DNA of 64,000 bases from a virus (IMGVR_UViG_3300007760_000743:1-64000); one strand, 5' to 3'; positions 51,539 through 60,790 are shown, counted from the first letter of the stretch. Program-made: numbers and translations. The notes: generated by a model from the letters alone, not told the origin.

Positions 51539-52328
51539 GTGTCATTTCAGAAATTTTATATATAGCAGGATTTTGTTTACCAGGTTTTTTAAATATGGCA
51601 TAATTGGCACCTGGTTTAAATTGTAACATTTCTATAATTTCATAACCTTCTTCTTTAATAATTTTTTCCATTGCAGTTTTGGTATTATAATTCCAATAAC
51701 CACGTTTTGCTAGATGTAAGTCATAATCATAATGGCAATCAGCATATTGTATAAACACATAACCACCCGGTATTAACACTCTTTTAATGTCATGTAGATA
51801 TTGTTGTATATGATTTTGTGTAAAAAATACAAAGGTATCCCAACTAAACACAAAGTTGCATGAACCTTGTGGAATATTTGAACATTCTGTTCTGCGTGTT
51901 GTATAAAATTTTAAATATTTTTGATGTGGAGGTTTAAATCTTCTTCTAATTTTTAGTTCTAGTTCTGGTATTGTTTCTAAAAAGAAATTGTTCCTCCATG
52001 ATCTAAATTCTTTGGAAAACATTCCTGTACCTGGGCCTATTTCTAAACTATTGTAAATATTGGTTTTAGCAAATTGAAATATTTTTGTTTGTATTGTTCT
52101 ATATAACATCAGGTCAACAACAGGCTTTTTTATTTTCTGTTCCAGATCAAGTCTATACCATTCTACAGTCTTATCTAATCTGTTAATTTCTTCGTTATTA
52201 TTAGCATCTATAGCTATTGCTAAATTTTTTAGAATTTTTAAATTAGAATCAATTAATTTTTGTAAATCTTCTTTTTTTACTTTTTCAAGTTTTTCAATTA
52301 ACAGTTTTATTTCTTCTATACTCAGCAT
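51531..52328 (-). CDS. SAM-dependent methyltransferase-like protein
   Basis: 265 aa. Residues about 1-85 form a Lys/Leu coiled coil; then SLEIGPGTGMFSKEF is the SAM-binding motif I, FVFSWDTFVFF motif II/III area, and LIPGGYVFIQYAD a post-motif strand. Class I methyltransferase; target unknown. It is inserted between gp43 and gp45, which are usually near each other, and is preceded by a TCTAAATA late-type box, so it may be a late accessory gene. Confidence 0.65.
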   Translation of the reverse strand: MLSIEEIKLLIEKLEKVKKEDLQKLIDSNLKILKNLAIAIDANNNEEINRLDKTVEWYRLDLEQKIKKPVVDLMLYRTIQTKIFQFAKTNIYNSLEIGPGTGMFSKEFRSWRNNFFLETIPELELKIRRRFKPPHQKYLKFYTTRRTECSNIPQGSCNFVFSWDTFVFFTQNHIQQYLHDIKRVLIPGGYVFIQYADCHYDYDLHLAKRGYWNYNTKTAMEKIIKEEGYEIIEMLQFKPGANYAIFKKPGKQNPAIYKISEMTLD

Positions 52329-52333
52329 AATAC

Positions 52334-52341
52334 TATTTAGA
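52334..52341 (-). promoter_or_regulatory. Candidate late-type promoter TCTAAATA, 5 nt before ATG
   Basis: On the minus strand TCTAAATA overlaps the end of the polymerase gene and leaves five bases to the ATG at 52328. It differs from TATAAATA at one base. Confidence 0.45.
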
Positions 52342-55000
52342 ATTCAAACAGTTTGTTGAATGTATTACTGGTTTCAGTACTTTGTACGTCCCAATTTAAT
52401 ACACCTATTAGGTTGTCTATCTTTTGATTTAATATTGTTTGTTCCATAGCTTCAGAATCAAAAGGTAGTTCTTTAAACCATTCTGGAATACGTAATTCAT
52501 CTGTAGGATATGCAATACTTGTATAGTTTAATGGATTGTTTTTAAGTTTACATACAATAACTTTTGCACCATCTAATATAGGTAAAGAATACTTGTCACC
52601 ATACATTTGTTTACAGTTGTTCCAGTTCATACTTGCTCTTACGTGTCCTGGCATATTTGCTTTGCCTTTTTTCTTTTCTTCGTCGGTATATTTTGTAACA
52701 TTATTTGCTCTTTTTGGAGATCCTTTTTCCCAACCAGGTCTTGCTTTAAATTCTGATCTAAATTCGCCAATCCTGTTTAATACTTGTTTTTCTGTTTTAC
52801 CTGTTAATACCATATATAATATATCACTTAAAAAATCTTGTACAAATATTGGAGTATCAGATCTTTTTAAATCTAATCCCATAGCTTTCATTTTGCCTTC
52901 TTTACCTGCGTTATCTGTACGTTCACCTTCAATGTCGTAATATAATACTGCATATCTTTTCTTTGTAATGAATAATCCTTTAATTGCCACAAGTTCTCTA
53001 CCTGCTCTAATAACAGAACCACGTGTATGTGGACAATGAAATGCGTTAGTCATGAATCCTGTAAAAGATGTATTCATTTCCTCTGCAATTTTATCATATA
53101 ATGCAATTACTGATTCTTTATTCCAAGCAATTTTACCTGCGTTAATATCATTTTGTAAAGTTTTATGTGCTGTAAAATAAACTGAATCTGTATCTCCATA
53201 AATTATAGATTCGCCAGTATGATTATATTTGCCTGCAATAATATCATTTACTTTTGCCGCCATGTGTTTTGTAATGCATCTGCCTGTTAATGTTACTGAT
53301 TGTCCTATACGTATATCAAAAAATCTACAACCAGGATTTAAAAGTGCTCCATATAAACTATTTAAATTAATTTTTTTAACTAATTGTCTTTTATCCCAAT
53401 ATGCTCTTTCAATTTCGTTACTTCCAGACTGTTGCATTTTACGTTGCATTTCTTTTCGTTCAGCATACCAACGTTTAAGTAGTCCTGGAATAATTGCTTC
53501 AAATTCATATGTGAATATTGTGCCATTGGCACTTAACATCCATTTGTTGTTACTTTCAAATACTAAATCATACAGTTGTGCCGCTGACATTCTAATACTA
53601 GTACCGTCAGCCCAATCTATAACTATTTCTGTACCTTTATCTTTGTTCATTACTGCTTGATATTCCCAACTGCCAAATTGATTATCCCAAGCCGCCGCAA
53701 ATGATTTTTTTTGTAATTTTGCTCTGTTTATTTCTGCTGATGTTATTACTGGTCTTATTTGTCCTACAATAGTTTCTGGACCCATGTTCAATGCTCTAAT
53801 AACAGATGGATATAGTGAGTTAATATCAATAGATCCTATCCAGTCATGTATACCTTTTTTTGGAGTTGCCACATAAGCACCTGCCGCCGTAATTGGTTCA
53901 GCGTCTTTTTCTCTGTATTTTCTACCTGGTACAATCATGCCACGTCTATGTGCTTCGTTAACGATTGCTTGTTCTGTAACTGCAACTGCACCCATTGTAG
54001 TTTGTAGCAATACAGTATTTTGGTGTGCTATTTCGTTTGCCAAATCTATAAATTTTAATTTCTTTTCTAATTTTGCAAGTAAGTGTGTGTCTTGTCTGTT
54101 ATATTCTATAAACAAACCAAAGTCATTTTTATAAAGTGAATCTAACGATCCTTCATATATAGTTTTCTTTTCTCCTAATTCATGTTCACCTATTGCATCT
54201 AATCTAAAACTATGACGTTCTTCATATGTGTATTTTCTATATAACTCTAATAAATCTAAATGTACTCTGCCAATTAAATCATAACTTAAATGTTCTCTAC
54301 CGTATTTTTCAAATACTCTTTTTTTAGGTTTTTCTCCCCAAAAACATAAACGTCTTGTATCATCACTGCTTAAAACTTTTTGTATTCGTCCTACTGTGTA
54401 TGGAATGTCATATCCTTCTGAGTTCCAACCTGATAAAATATCTGCATCTTCAACTAATTGTAAAAATGCATCAAGCATATCTTTTTCTTTTTCGAATAAC
54501 ATTGTATTAGGAAATCTCTCTGTGAGTACTTTTGCTTCTTGCATTGTAATTGTTTTTGGTGGAATTGCAAGGGTAACTAATTGATCCGTCCATTCCATAT
54601 AACAACTTATGGCAGTTATGGGCATGAACGGATCATCAGTTGTGGCATAACCCTTTTCAGGATCAAAGTCCACTTCGATATCAAAGAACAGTACGTTTAA
54701 CTTGGGTGTTTCTTTACCTAAATAATTTTCCTCAAGGCATCTAAACACTGGATTGATATCTTGTTCATAAAGAGTTTTATTAGACCTTATTCGTTGCTCT
54801 TTAATGAATTCTTTTGATGTACGACATTGTACTTTTTGTAATGTTTCACCAGTCATGGATTTATGTTTGCCTCTTGTGTCTGGATAATAGAATACATACC
54901 TAGCATCATAATCTACAAATACACGACCTTTTTTAGAATCACGTTCTACTACGTAAATTTTGTCTTCGTCTTTTTTATATAGAGCGTCTATGTAACTCAT
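52337..55000 (-). CDS. gp43: DNA polymerase, family B (gp43)
   Basis: 887 aa, near T4 gp43 (898). Exonuclease motifs: LFFDIEVDF (Exo I), NSEGYDIPY (Exo II), YNRQDTHLL (Exo III). Polymerase motifs: DINSLYPSVI (A), KKINLNSLYG (B), YGDTDSVYF (C, two Asp). All catalytic residues are present, so an active, proofreading replicase. It overlaps the small upstream gene by 4 bp. The long C-terminal region ends TSNTFNKLFEF; the last Leu/Phe residues are the T4-like clamp-binding peptide position. Confidence 0.95.
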   Translation of the reverse strand: MSYIDALYKKDEDKIYVVERDSKKGRVFVDYDARYVFYYPDTRGKHKSMTGETLQKVQCRTSKEFIKEQRIRSNKTLYEQDINPVFRCLEENYLGKETPKLNVLFFDIEVDFDPEKGYATTDDPFMPITAISCYMEWTDQLVTLAIPPKTITMQEAKVLTERFPNTMLFEKEKDMLDAFLQLVEDADILSGWNSEGYDIPYTVGRIQKVLSSDDTRRLCFWGEKPKKRVFEKYGREHLSYDLIGRVHLDLLELYRKYTYEERHSFRLDAIGEHELGEKKTIYEGSLDSLYKNDFGLFIEYNRQDTHLLAKLEKKLKFIDLANEIAHQNTVLLQTTMGAVAVTEQAIVNEAHRRGMIVPGRKYREKDAEPITAAGAYVATPKKGIHDWIGSIDINSLYPSVIRALNMGPETIVGQIRPVITSAEINRAKLQKKSFAAAWDNQFGSWEYQAVMNKDKGTEIVIDWADGTSIRMSAAQLYDLVFESNNKWMLSANGTIFTYEFEAIIPGLLKRWYAERKEMQRKMQQSGSNEIERAYWDKRQLVKKINLNSLYGALLNPGCRFFDIRIGQSVTLTGRCITKHMAAKVNDIIAGKYNHTGESIIYGDTDSVYFTAHKTLQNDINAGKIAWNKESVIALYDKIAEEMNTSFTGFMTNAFHCPHTRGSVIRAGRELVAIKGLFITKKRYAVLYYDIEGERTDNAGKEGKMKAMGLDLKRSDTPIFVQDFLSDILYMVLTGKTEKQVLNRIGEFRSEFKARPGWEKGSPKRANNVTKYTDEEKKKGKANMPGHVRASMNWNNCKQMYGDKYSLPILDGAKVIVCKLKNNPLNYTSIAYPTDELRIPEWFKELPFDSEAMEQTILNQKIDNLIGVLNWDVQSTETSNTFNKLFEF

Positions 55001-55233
55001 TTAATAATTTCAACATCACTTTCTGTTTTAATAACAACTCTAGCACCACAAGGAAGTAAAGGTTTATTATTACCTCCATATAATACTTGGCTTGGTCCTA
55101 ATATTGCAACCTCGTGACAGTAAGTATTTTTAGAACCTTGTTTAATTGTGATAACTGGATCATTTAAGCCATGTTTTTTATTTGAACGAATTTTGTGTTG
55201 ATTAACGTGAATATATTTTGTTTTTGTTCTCAT
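54997..55233 (-). CDS. Conserved phage hypothetical protein next to gp43
   Basis: 78 aa, basic, beta-rich (YIHVNQHKIRSNKK, then PVITIKQGSKNTYCHEVAILG). Starts next to the membrane-protein gene and ends with a 4 bp overlap into gp43. Such small genes are often found beside gp43 in marine T4-like phages; function unknown. Confidence 0.65.
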   Translation of the reverse strand: MRTKTKYIHVNQHKIRSNKKHGLNDPVITIKQGSKNTYCHEVAILGPSQVLYGGNNKPLLPCGARVVIKTESDVEIIK

Positions 55234-55508
55234 AAAAATACTCTAAAATTTCCTATTACATTCATTATAGTAAACCATGATGCCAAAACGCAAGTCCAAA
55301 TTATCCTTCTACGCCATGATGCATATGCAAGAGTAGATGAACCTAAAAGATACAATGGAAAAATCAAACGCATATCTGGTCCTGGGGAGGTAAAAGTTAA
55401 TAGATATGATCCTGCTACCGTAACTGAGACTGAAAATACTTCTAGGTAAAAAGCAATTTTATCTTGTTTGTAACTTGTTACCCAAAATTCTTTGAGTAAA
55501 CGATACAC
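55230..55508 (-). CDS. Small membrane protein, 92 aa
   Basis: Hydrophobic segments at about residues 23-42 (VFSVSVTVAGSYLLTF), 48-62 (LIFPLYLLGSSTLAY) and 69-85 (IIWTCVLASWFTIMNV) give two or three membrane spans. No known family. Overlaps neighbours at both ends, so co-expressed with DsbA and gp43 genes. Confidence 0.65.
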   Translation of the reverse strand: MYRLLKEFWVTSYKQDKIAFYLEVFSVSVTVAGSYLLTFTSPGPDMRLIFPLYLLGSSTLAYASWRRRIIWTCVLASWFTIMNVIGNFRVFL

Positions 55509-55765
55509 TAAAGTTTACCGACTGAGTTTAGTATGCTTTCTAATGCGTCCATGTCATCAGCAATATTTTGGTAATTGCCTTTATGTGCAACGGAAATTGC
55601 TTTGTTGATTAATGCAGGTTTTAATTCTAATTCCTCTGCAATTGACTTAACGGTATCTCTTAATCCAGATCGTAAATCATCAACTTCACCTAACACTTGT
55701 GAACCTTGTGATATAATTTGGATTAATTTTTGTTTTTCTTCTTCGTTAAAGTTTCTTACTGCCAT
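55508..55765 (-). CDS. dsbA: dsDNA-binding protein, DsbA-like (late transcription)
   Basis: 85 aa. RDTVKSIAEELELKPALINKAISVAHKGNY resembles the DsbA-type proteins of marine T4-like phages, which bind dsDNA near late promoters. The N-terminus (NFNEEEKQKLIQIISQGSQVLGEV) is helical. AGGAGAA ribosome site. An inverted repeat lies in its leader. Size equals T4 DsbA (89 aa). Confidence 0.65.
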   Translation of the reverse strand: MAVRNFNEEEKQKLIQIISQGSQVLGEVDDLRSGLRDTVKSIAEELELKPALINKAISVAHKGNYQNIADDMDALESILNSVGKL

Positions 55766-55778
55766 AGTTTCTCCTGTT

Positions 55779-55797
55779 GTTATAACAAGTATATAAC
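55779..55797. repeat. Inverted repeat GTTATA-N7-TATAAC upstream of dsbA
   Basis: Perfect 6 bp arms, 14-32 nt before the dsbA ATG. The TATAAC/TATATA steps could be a -10 region, so this may be an operator over a promoter; no clear -35 was found. The rest of the 55,766-55,823 gap shows nothing else. Confidence 0.4.
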
Positions 55798-55823
55798 AGT
55801 TTTAGATGATATGCAAATGGTTT

Positions 55824-56060
55824 TTAGAGTAGACCCGCTAATTTCATGATACGTTGTAATTCTTGATCGTGTTCTTCAACTACATCGTTATTTTTCATTA
55901 TTTGATTTGGACTATCAGCAAATGCTTCAACTTTTGCAAGTCCTCTACTACCAGCACTGTTAGGAGATTTTACTTGTTCACCTGCACTAATGGCTCCTCT
56001 TTGACGCATTTTAGTAACGTCATTAATATAATCTTTATAGTTGTAAGGAATACCCGTCAT
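55824..56060 (-). CDS. Small late protein, 78 aa
   Basis: MTGIPYNYKDYINDVTKMRQRG start; ends ELQRIMKLAGLL, a helical end also seen as IAKLAGI in the next gene upstream. AATAAATA lies six bases before the ATG with no ribosome site. The company of capsid-type genes suggests a virion or assembly protein. Confidence 0.6.
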   Translation of the reverse strand: MTGIPYNYKDYINDVTKMRQRGAISAGEQVKSPNSAGSRGLAKVEAFADSPNQIMKNNDVVEEHDQELQRIMKLAGLL

Positions 56061-56066
56061 ATAGGG

Positions 56067-56074
56067 TATTTATT
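56067..56074 (-). promoter_or_regulatory. Late-type promoter AATAAATA, 6 nt before ATG
   Basis: On the minus strand AATAAATA overlaps the stop of the upstream gene; six bases follow before the ATG at 56060. Confidence 0.6.
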
Positions 56075-56903
56075 TTTTTTCTACTGGGTCTAAATCGTTG
56101 GTAAATTTATCTTGTTGAGGGACTTCAATTGCTGGTTCAACAGCATCTAGTTCAACTTCTTCGCCACCATCTTCTACAGCAGGTGTTTCTACTGATGGTG
56201 TTCCAGGATCTGGTAAAACTTCTTTATCTAAGTCTACTGATCTTTCTTCTGGTTCTTTTTCTTGAACAACTTCATCTTCTTCAGGTGCTTCTGCTTTTTC
56301 TGCGTCTGCAATTATTTCTGTAGTTTCTGGAGTTTTGACAAGAATGCTTTTTTGTTCTTCATTGTAAATTGCTTCATTGTCTGAGAAAGTGTTGTATAAT
56401 TCAACAAGTTGAGATTCTTCTGCGTTTTTAATATATTCTGCGATATCTGTTGAGATAACGTCTCTAAATGCTTTACTATCATATGTTTGTTCTTCTTTTT
56501 GTTCTGCTTTTAATTCTGCTAGTTGTGCTTCAAGTTCAGTAATTTTATCTAATCTATTGCTTTCTTCTGTTACTGCTTTTTTAATGTTTGTTGATATTGA
56601 ATCATCAGCGTCAGACTCTGCTATTGCTTTAGCTATGCTTGATTCTACTTTTGGTTCTTTAGTAATTTCCTCAACTAGTTTTTGTGCTTTTTTAGAAACT
56701 TTTACAGGTTCAACATATTCTTTAATACCTGCTAATTTGGCAATATCTGCTAATGAAATGTCTTTGTCGTCTAGTACTTTTGGTGCCTTGCCAACTGATT
56801 CCATTAGAGATGCACGTTCTTGCTCAGGAGTCATGTTACTCATTGCGTTTAAACGAGCAACCAGGTCTCTAAAACTATTATCTTCGGATTTATTATGTGC
56901 CAT
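56070..56903 (-). CDS. Acidic, repetitive late protein (probable virion/internal protein)
   Basis: 277 aa, strongly acidic in its second half (EKAEAPEEDEVVQEKEPEERSV), with a helical, coiled-coil middle (LDKITELEAQLAELKAEQKEEQ). Several LxE/IxE tripeptides are present, the cleavage type of the T4 prohead protease. No Cys. TATAAATA lies five bases before the ATG. Scaffold or internal head protein is inferred. Confidence 0.6.
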   Translation of the reverse strand: MAHNKSEDNSFRDLVARLNAMSNMTPEQERASLMESVGKAPKVLDDKDISLADIAKLAGIKEYVEPVKVSKKAQKLVEEITKEPKVESSIAKAIAESDADDSISTNIKKAVTEESNRLDKITELEAQLAELKAEQKEEQTYDSKAFRDVISTDIAEYIKNAEESQLVELYNTFSDNEAIYNEEQKSILVKTPETTEIIADAEKAEAPEEDEVVQEKEPEERSVDLDKEVLPDPGTPSVETPAVEDGGEEVELDAVEPAIEVPQQDKFTNDLDPVEKK

Positions 56904-56908
56904 CTAAG

Positions 56909-56916
56909 TATTTATA
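56909..56916 (-). promoter_or_regulatory. Consensus T4 late promoter TATAAATA, 5 nt before ATG
   Basis: On the minus strand the octamer matches T4 TATAAATA exactly; five bases separate it from the ATG at 56903. Confidence 0.7.
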
Positions 56917-56928
56917 TTTGTTGTAGTT

Positions 56929-59055
56929 TTATTTAAGACGTTGATTTAACATATTAGCAAGTTTTGATTCGTATGTTCCAGTTCTTTTGCTAGTCATATG
57001 GTTTCTAACTCTGTCCAAGTAATGAGAACTCATTTTACCATATCCGTGTCTCCAAGCCATTTGTCTTAATCTTTGTTCATCAAAATCTTTAAATCTATCT
57101 GCTAATTCTTCATCAGACATATGTGCAAGTTTTTGTTTATGTTTAATAATTGAAGCAGGCATACCACCTTCTGTTGCAACAGGTTCACCTTGCATTCTAA
57201 CATTTTTAATACCTGCTTTTTCTATTTCTTCTGGTTGTTTTGTAACAACAAATCTACCACTTGTATCTTGGTCATCAAATTCATATCCAACAGCAGTCAT
57301 TAAATCTCTAATTGCAAAGTTGTGATCTGATGATCCAAAACCTTCGCCTTCTGGCCAATCACTATATTGTTGTTCAACTTCAGCGGCCGCTTCTTTCCAT
57401 TTGTGTTTTAATAAATCCCATTCTTGAACAGTAATAAACTTTCTCATAATTGCCATTCTTAAAAGTTCCATGCCTGAACCAAATGGAGCGCCGTCTTCTT
57501 TTAATTTTTGATAATTTTTTTTGAAGTAATGCTGTGCTAATCTTTCATCTTTTGTTTTGTATGCTGATTTACCGTCTTTGTCTAGTACGTCATATACAGT
57601 TTTTCCATCATCACCTTTATACATTGACACATAAGGTTTGATAGATGATTCTTCAACTGATTCTTTACTTCTATATTTTGGATCACTACTATATGGACTT
57701 TTTGGATACATATCTCCAGCATCGTGAGATGCTAACACCATGGCCATAGCATCTGCTACTCCAATTTTAACTTCGTTCATGTCTTCTAACTCTGAAGTAT
57801 CACCGTGGTCATTGAACACTGCCATATACTCATGAATTGCATTTGGATCAAATCCTGCTTTTTCTAAAGCAATTCTGCCTTTTTCTGAAATGTCTTCTTG
57901 CACTGATTCGTCGCTCATTGGACTTGTAATTGGTGTTCCATTATCTTTTTTATATTGTGGTTTTAATTCTTTTCCTTTGTATGCAGTTTTTCCTGTTGGT
58001 ACTTTTTCAACTTTTCCACCTTTAGCAAGATACTTTTTCATTAATGCATCACGTTCTGCTTTCTTTTCTGGTGAGTCGTATTCTTGCATAGCTTTATCTA
58101 ATTTATTTTGTAAAGAGTTATTGTAGTCAGCATCTTTTAAATCTTGTGCTGGTTTCATTACAGAAAGATAACCCTCTTGGTCACCATACATTTTTTTAAA
58201 TGTCTCTGGATCATGATCCGCTATTTTTTTCATTACGTATTCTCTTGGAGCGGTATCTGACTTATCTATAAGTTGTGCTAATGATTTCAGCATACCTTTG
58301 TCTAATAGTTCTGCTGATGTCATAAACATACCATAGTCCATGGAATCCGGACCAATCTCTCTAGCATAATTTCTGATTACTCTTGATGCCATTGTTGTTA
58401 TATCTTCTTTCATTTCATTTGCTCTTCTTAATGCGTTTGCAACATCTGGGTGATCTGCTAGACCAGGAGCAATTCTATTAATAATATTATAAGCGGCTGT
58501 ATAATTGCCACCTTTAACTCTTGGATGATTTAAAACACGATAAGCCTGTTTAATTTGGTTGGTAGTAAACTTTTGGTTTCTTATTCGATCAACATCAGCA
58601 GATGTCATACCGTCTTCTTCAAATGGATAATCGTCTGGCGCATCTGGTCCAGATGATGCATAATCCATACTAACCCAGTCAGTAAATTCGTCTGTCCTTT
58701 CAAGTTCTTGTAATTCTTCATCAGTTAAAGGTGTACCATCTATATATTTTGCTCCATGTAGCTCATAAATCATATCACTAAAATCCTGCATTTCATATTC
58801 TATACTATTATGATCTATTTCTTTACCACGAAACATTATATTGGCATAATCAACTTTTGTTCCGCCTGGTGTTACACCTGCTTCTACTGCTGGTTTTTCT
58901 TTACTCCATAATTTTGTAAAGTCCAATGGTTCAGGTTTTTTATAATTTTTTGCTCTTGCTTTTTCTATTCTATCACCAAGCTCTTTTGACGTCATGGTTG
59001 TTACTGGTCTAACTTGTGGTTTTTCTCTAGGGTTATTAAATTCGTTATATTTCAT
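56929..59055 (-). CDS. Large late protein, 708 aa, probable head/internal protein
   Basis: Start at the ATG at 59055, which follows the upstream stop as TAATATG; a TTG 15 bases earlier would overlap that gene. MKYNEFNNPREKPQ resembles the Lys-x-x-x-Glu-Phe start of neighbouring proteins. The rest is charged, Lys/Asp/Glu-rich and helical with Gly/Pro breaks; segments such as DISEKGRIALEKAGF and SGMELLRMAIMRKFI recur in style but no enzyme motif was found. Large size and late genes around it suggest a virion component. Confidence 0.55.
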   Translation of the reverse strand: MKYNEFNNPREKPQVRPVTTMTSKELGDRIEKARAKNYKKPEPLDFTKLWSKEKPAVEAGVTPGGTKVDYANIMFRGKEIDHNSIEYEMQDFSDMIYELHGAKYIDGTPLTDEELQELERTDEFTDWVSMDYASSGPDAPDDYPFEEDGMTSADVDRIRNQKFTTNQIKQAYRVLNHPRVKGGNYTAAYNIINRIAPGLADHPDVANALRRANEMKEDITTMASRVIRNYAREIGPDSMDYGMFMTSAELLDKGMLKSLAQLIDKSDTAPREYVMKKIADHDPETFKKMYGDQEGYLSVMKPAQDLKDADYNNSLQNKLDKAMQEYDSPEKKAERDALMKKYLAKGGKVEKVPTGKTAYKGKELKPQYKKDNGTPITSPMSDESVQEDISEKGRIALEKAGFDPNAIHEYMAVFNDHGDTSELEDMNEVKIGVADAMAMVLASHDAGDMYPKSPYSSDPKYRSKESVEESSIKPYVSMYKGDDGKTVYDVLDKDGKSAYKTKDERLAQHYFKKNYQKLKEDGAPFGSGMELLRMAIMRKFITVQEWDLLKHKWKEAAAEVEQQYSDWPEGEGFGSSDHNFAIRDLMTAVGYEFDDQDTSGRFVVTKQPEEIEKAGIKNVRMQGEPVATEGGMPASIIKHKQKLAHMSDEELADRFKDFDEQRLRQMAWRHGYGKMSSHYLDRVRNHMTSKRTGTYESKLANMLNQRLK

Positions 59056-59056
59056 A

Positions 59057-59476
59057 TTAATTAAATCCAAAATGTGTTACTTCTGGATATTTTGCTAAAA
59101 TTTTTCTTGCTAATTCGTTATGATGTTTTACTTGTCTATTATCCCAACCTTCTGGTTTTCCGCCACCTATCATTGTAGCACCGCCTCCGGATCTATCAAC
59201 TGTTGTTGGAATTTCTTGTGATGGTTTATCAATATTTTTTTGTAACCATTGTGTAGTACGTCCTATAAATTCTTTTGCATCTACTGGACTTGCACTTTCA
59301 AAATCACTGTCATATCCTAGTGTGTCTAAAAACTGACGCATACTCATATTACTCATATAAGGTGTGTCTAATGCTTCGTCTTTTGCCCAAGCATCTGGAA
59401 AAGACCAAGTTTTTTCATCTTTTTTAAAGTAAGGTAACATTGATGCGCCTTCTTGAATAAATTCTTGTGCTTTCAT
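59057..59476 (-). CDS. Late protein with T4-type capsid-targeting N-terminus, 139 aa
   Basis: MKAQEFIQEGAS closely copies the T4 capsid-targeting sequence (MKTYQEFIAEA); IQE followed by Gly fits the prohead protease cleavage rule (L/I-x-E). The body has AWAKDEALDTPYM and IGGGKPEGWDNRQVKHHNELARKI. AATAAATA lies five bases before the ATG. Probably packaged inside the head and trimmed. Confidence 0.65.
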   Translation of the reverse strand: MKAQEFIQEGASMLPYFKKDEKTWSFPDAWAKDEALDTPYMSNMSMRQFLDTLGYDSDFESASPVDAKEFIGRTTQWLQKNIDKPSQEIPTTVDRSGGGATMIGGGKPEGWDNRQVKHHNELARKILAKYPEVTHFGFN

Positions 59477-59481
59477 AGTAG

Positions 59482-59489
59482 TATTTATT
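59482..59489 (-). promoter_or_regulatory. Late-type promoter AATAAATA, 5 nt before ATG
   Basis: On the minus strand the octamer overlaps the stop codon of the small Cys-rich gene, then five bases and the ATG at 59476. Confidence 0.6.
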
Positions 59490-59631
59490 TACAAGTGTCG
59501 CATCTACATTCACGGCATACTTCTATTTCATATTCTTCGCCGCCTTCAGATGGATACCTATGTTCCGTTCTTGTAGCTCTAGTTTCGCAGTGTGAATCAC
59601 CACCACAGTTCTTGCATTTTTTTAGTTCCAT
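59485..59631 (-). CDS. Small Cys-rich (zinc-ribbon-like) protein, 48 aa
   Basis: CKNCGG, then SHCE, and at the end CRECRCDTCK: seven Cys in 48 residues arranged as two Cys-x-x-Cys knuckles. Begins at a TAATG overlap with the upstream gene. Likely binds zinc; no target is known. The gene has no other start or strand competitor. Confidence 0.65.
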   Translation of the reverse strand: MELKKCKNCGGDSHCETRATRTEHRYPSEGGEEYEIEVCRECRCDTCK

Positions 59632-59918
59632 TATGGATATGGTCTCCGTTGTACAGGCCCACCAAACATACTAGTACCTTTTCCTAATTCATGCCATGGT
59701 TTAGCTGTACCGTCTTTATTTTTCTTTTGTACTATTTTAGGTAGTTTTGGTGCTTTTGTGCCTGAACGTCCTGGTGATCCTATATAGGATTTATTACCTC
59801 TATCCTTGCCTATTGCAACGTGTGGTGATGTAACTGTTGCTATATTGCCGCTTGATGTAGCACCTGCAGTTGCTTGTTCACCTATTCGTTTATGTATTAT
59901 AATTTCTGTAATTTTCAT
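59631..59918 (-). CDS. Late protein with capsid-targeting-like N-terminus, 95 aa
   Basis: MKITEIIIHKRIGEQ: Lys-x-x-Glu opening, with IGE as a possible protease site. Then a Gly/Ser/Thr/Lys-rich basic body (PSGRSGTK-type, GKGTSMFGG). No Cys. CATAAATA lies six bases before the ATG. Probably a small basic head protein that could bind DNA. Confidence 0.6.
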   Translation of the reverse strand: MKITEIIIHKRIGEQATAGATSSGNIATVTSPHVAIGKDRGNKSYIGSPGRSGTKAPKLPKIVQKKNKDGTAKPWHELGKGTSMFGGPVQRRPYP

Positions 59919-60790
59919 TACTTATATTTATGGGAAAAGTAGTGGGCAAACGAAAAGGTTTGCATAGAAACTGTAGGGTTTCCACTAGTTACATTATATG
60001 CGTCTAGAAAATATATTTTATTCTTTTTGTTAATGTTAAATGTTATATGAAATGATCCTCCAATATATTGTGGATATTGTGTAAAATATGGTAAAACATA
60101 AGGGTCAGCTAAAGTACCACGTTTTTTAAAAAGATCTATCCATTTTGTTCTTGGAAAGTTATAATTTTTCTGATTATCCTTATATGCCCCATTACGTTGA
60201 TACCAAAGTTCTTGTTTTTCACAATCTTTTTTAATTTTATTAATTTTATTGTTTCTATCTAAAACAATATCAAAAAATTGAGGTATTGGCCACTCCAGTC
60301 TGGGTTTTTCGCTCCGGATCGAAAAATCCTTATCTTTTTCAATCTTAGATACTAATTTTTTGTATAGGTTTTCTTGGAATTCGAAAAAAAACTGCCCATT
60401 GTTTTTTAAAAGTTCTTTTGGACAAAGTATAAAAAAATTTGGTTCTATTAGTGATGACTTTGACATAAATCCATTAGTATAATTACTATCATCATTGTCA
60501 ACTTCAATTCTAACTTCTCCAGTAAGTTTTTCTTCTTCAATTTCAATTAATTTTAAAAATTTTGGAATTTTACATTTAATTTGAATTAGATCAGGAATGG
60601 AGAGAGAATTATGGTTAAACCGTTTGAGTTTTTTCATAAAACTTTTTATTATACTTGTGGGTATTTCTATATGATTGATGTCTTGTGTTAATTGATATGT
60701 TTCAATTAAATTATTGTTTATATAAATTCTAATTGTTGCATTTTTTTTATACTTTTTATATAGTAAACCAATACCTAATATATAACTCAT
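59918..60790 (-). CDS. Hypothetical protein, 290 aa, AT-rich accessory gene
   Basis: No family recognised. Lys/Asn/Ile-rich; ends with HITFNINKKNKIYFLDAYNVTSGNP. FRTKW-like and WYQRNGAYKDN segments could belong to a transferase. Its low GC and place between two late head-type genes mark it as an insertion, coupled to the next gene by a 4 bp overlap (ATGA). Confidence 0.5.
   Translation of the reverse strand: MSYILGIGLLYKKYKKNATIRIYINNNLIETYQLTQDINHIEIPTSIIKSFMKKLKRFNHNSLSIPDLIQIKCKIPKFLKLIEIEEEKLTGEVRIEVDNDDSNYTNGFMSKSSLIEPNFFILCPKELLKNNGQFFFEFQENLYKKLVSKIEKDKDFSIRSEKPRLEWPIPQFFDIVLDRNNKINKIKKDCEKQELWYQRNGAYKDNQKNYNFPRTKWIDLFKKRGTLADPYVLPYFTQYPQYIGGSFHITFNINKKNKIYFLDAYNVTSGNPTVSMQTFSFAHYFSHKYK
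59925..59932 (-). promoter_or_regulatory. Late-type promoter CATAAATA, 6 nt before ATG
   Basis: On the minus strand CATAAATA lies within the end of the 290-aa gene, six bases before the ATG at 59918. Confidence 0.55.

Noticed and set aside
53229-53660. Long plus-strand frame inside gp43
   Set aside because: Antisense to strongly conserved polymerase motifs; a shadow of the real gene.
56129-56323. Leu/Val-rich frame on the plus strand opposite the acidic protein
   Set aside because: It mirrors the Glu/Pro-rich codons of the real gene and has no ribosome site.
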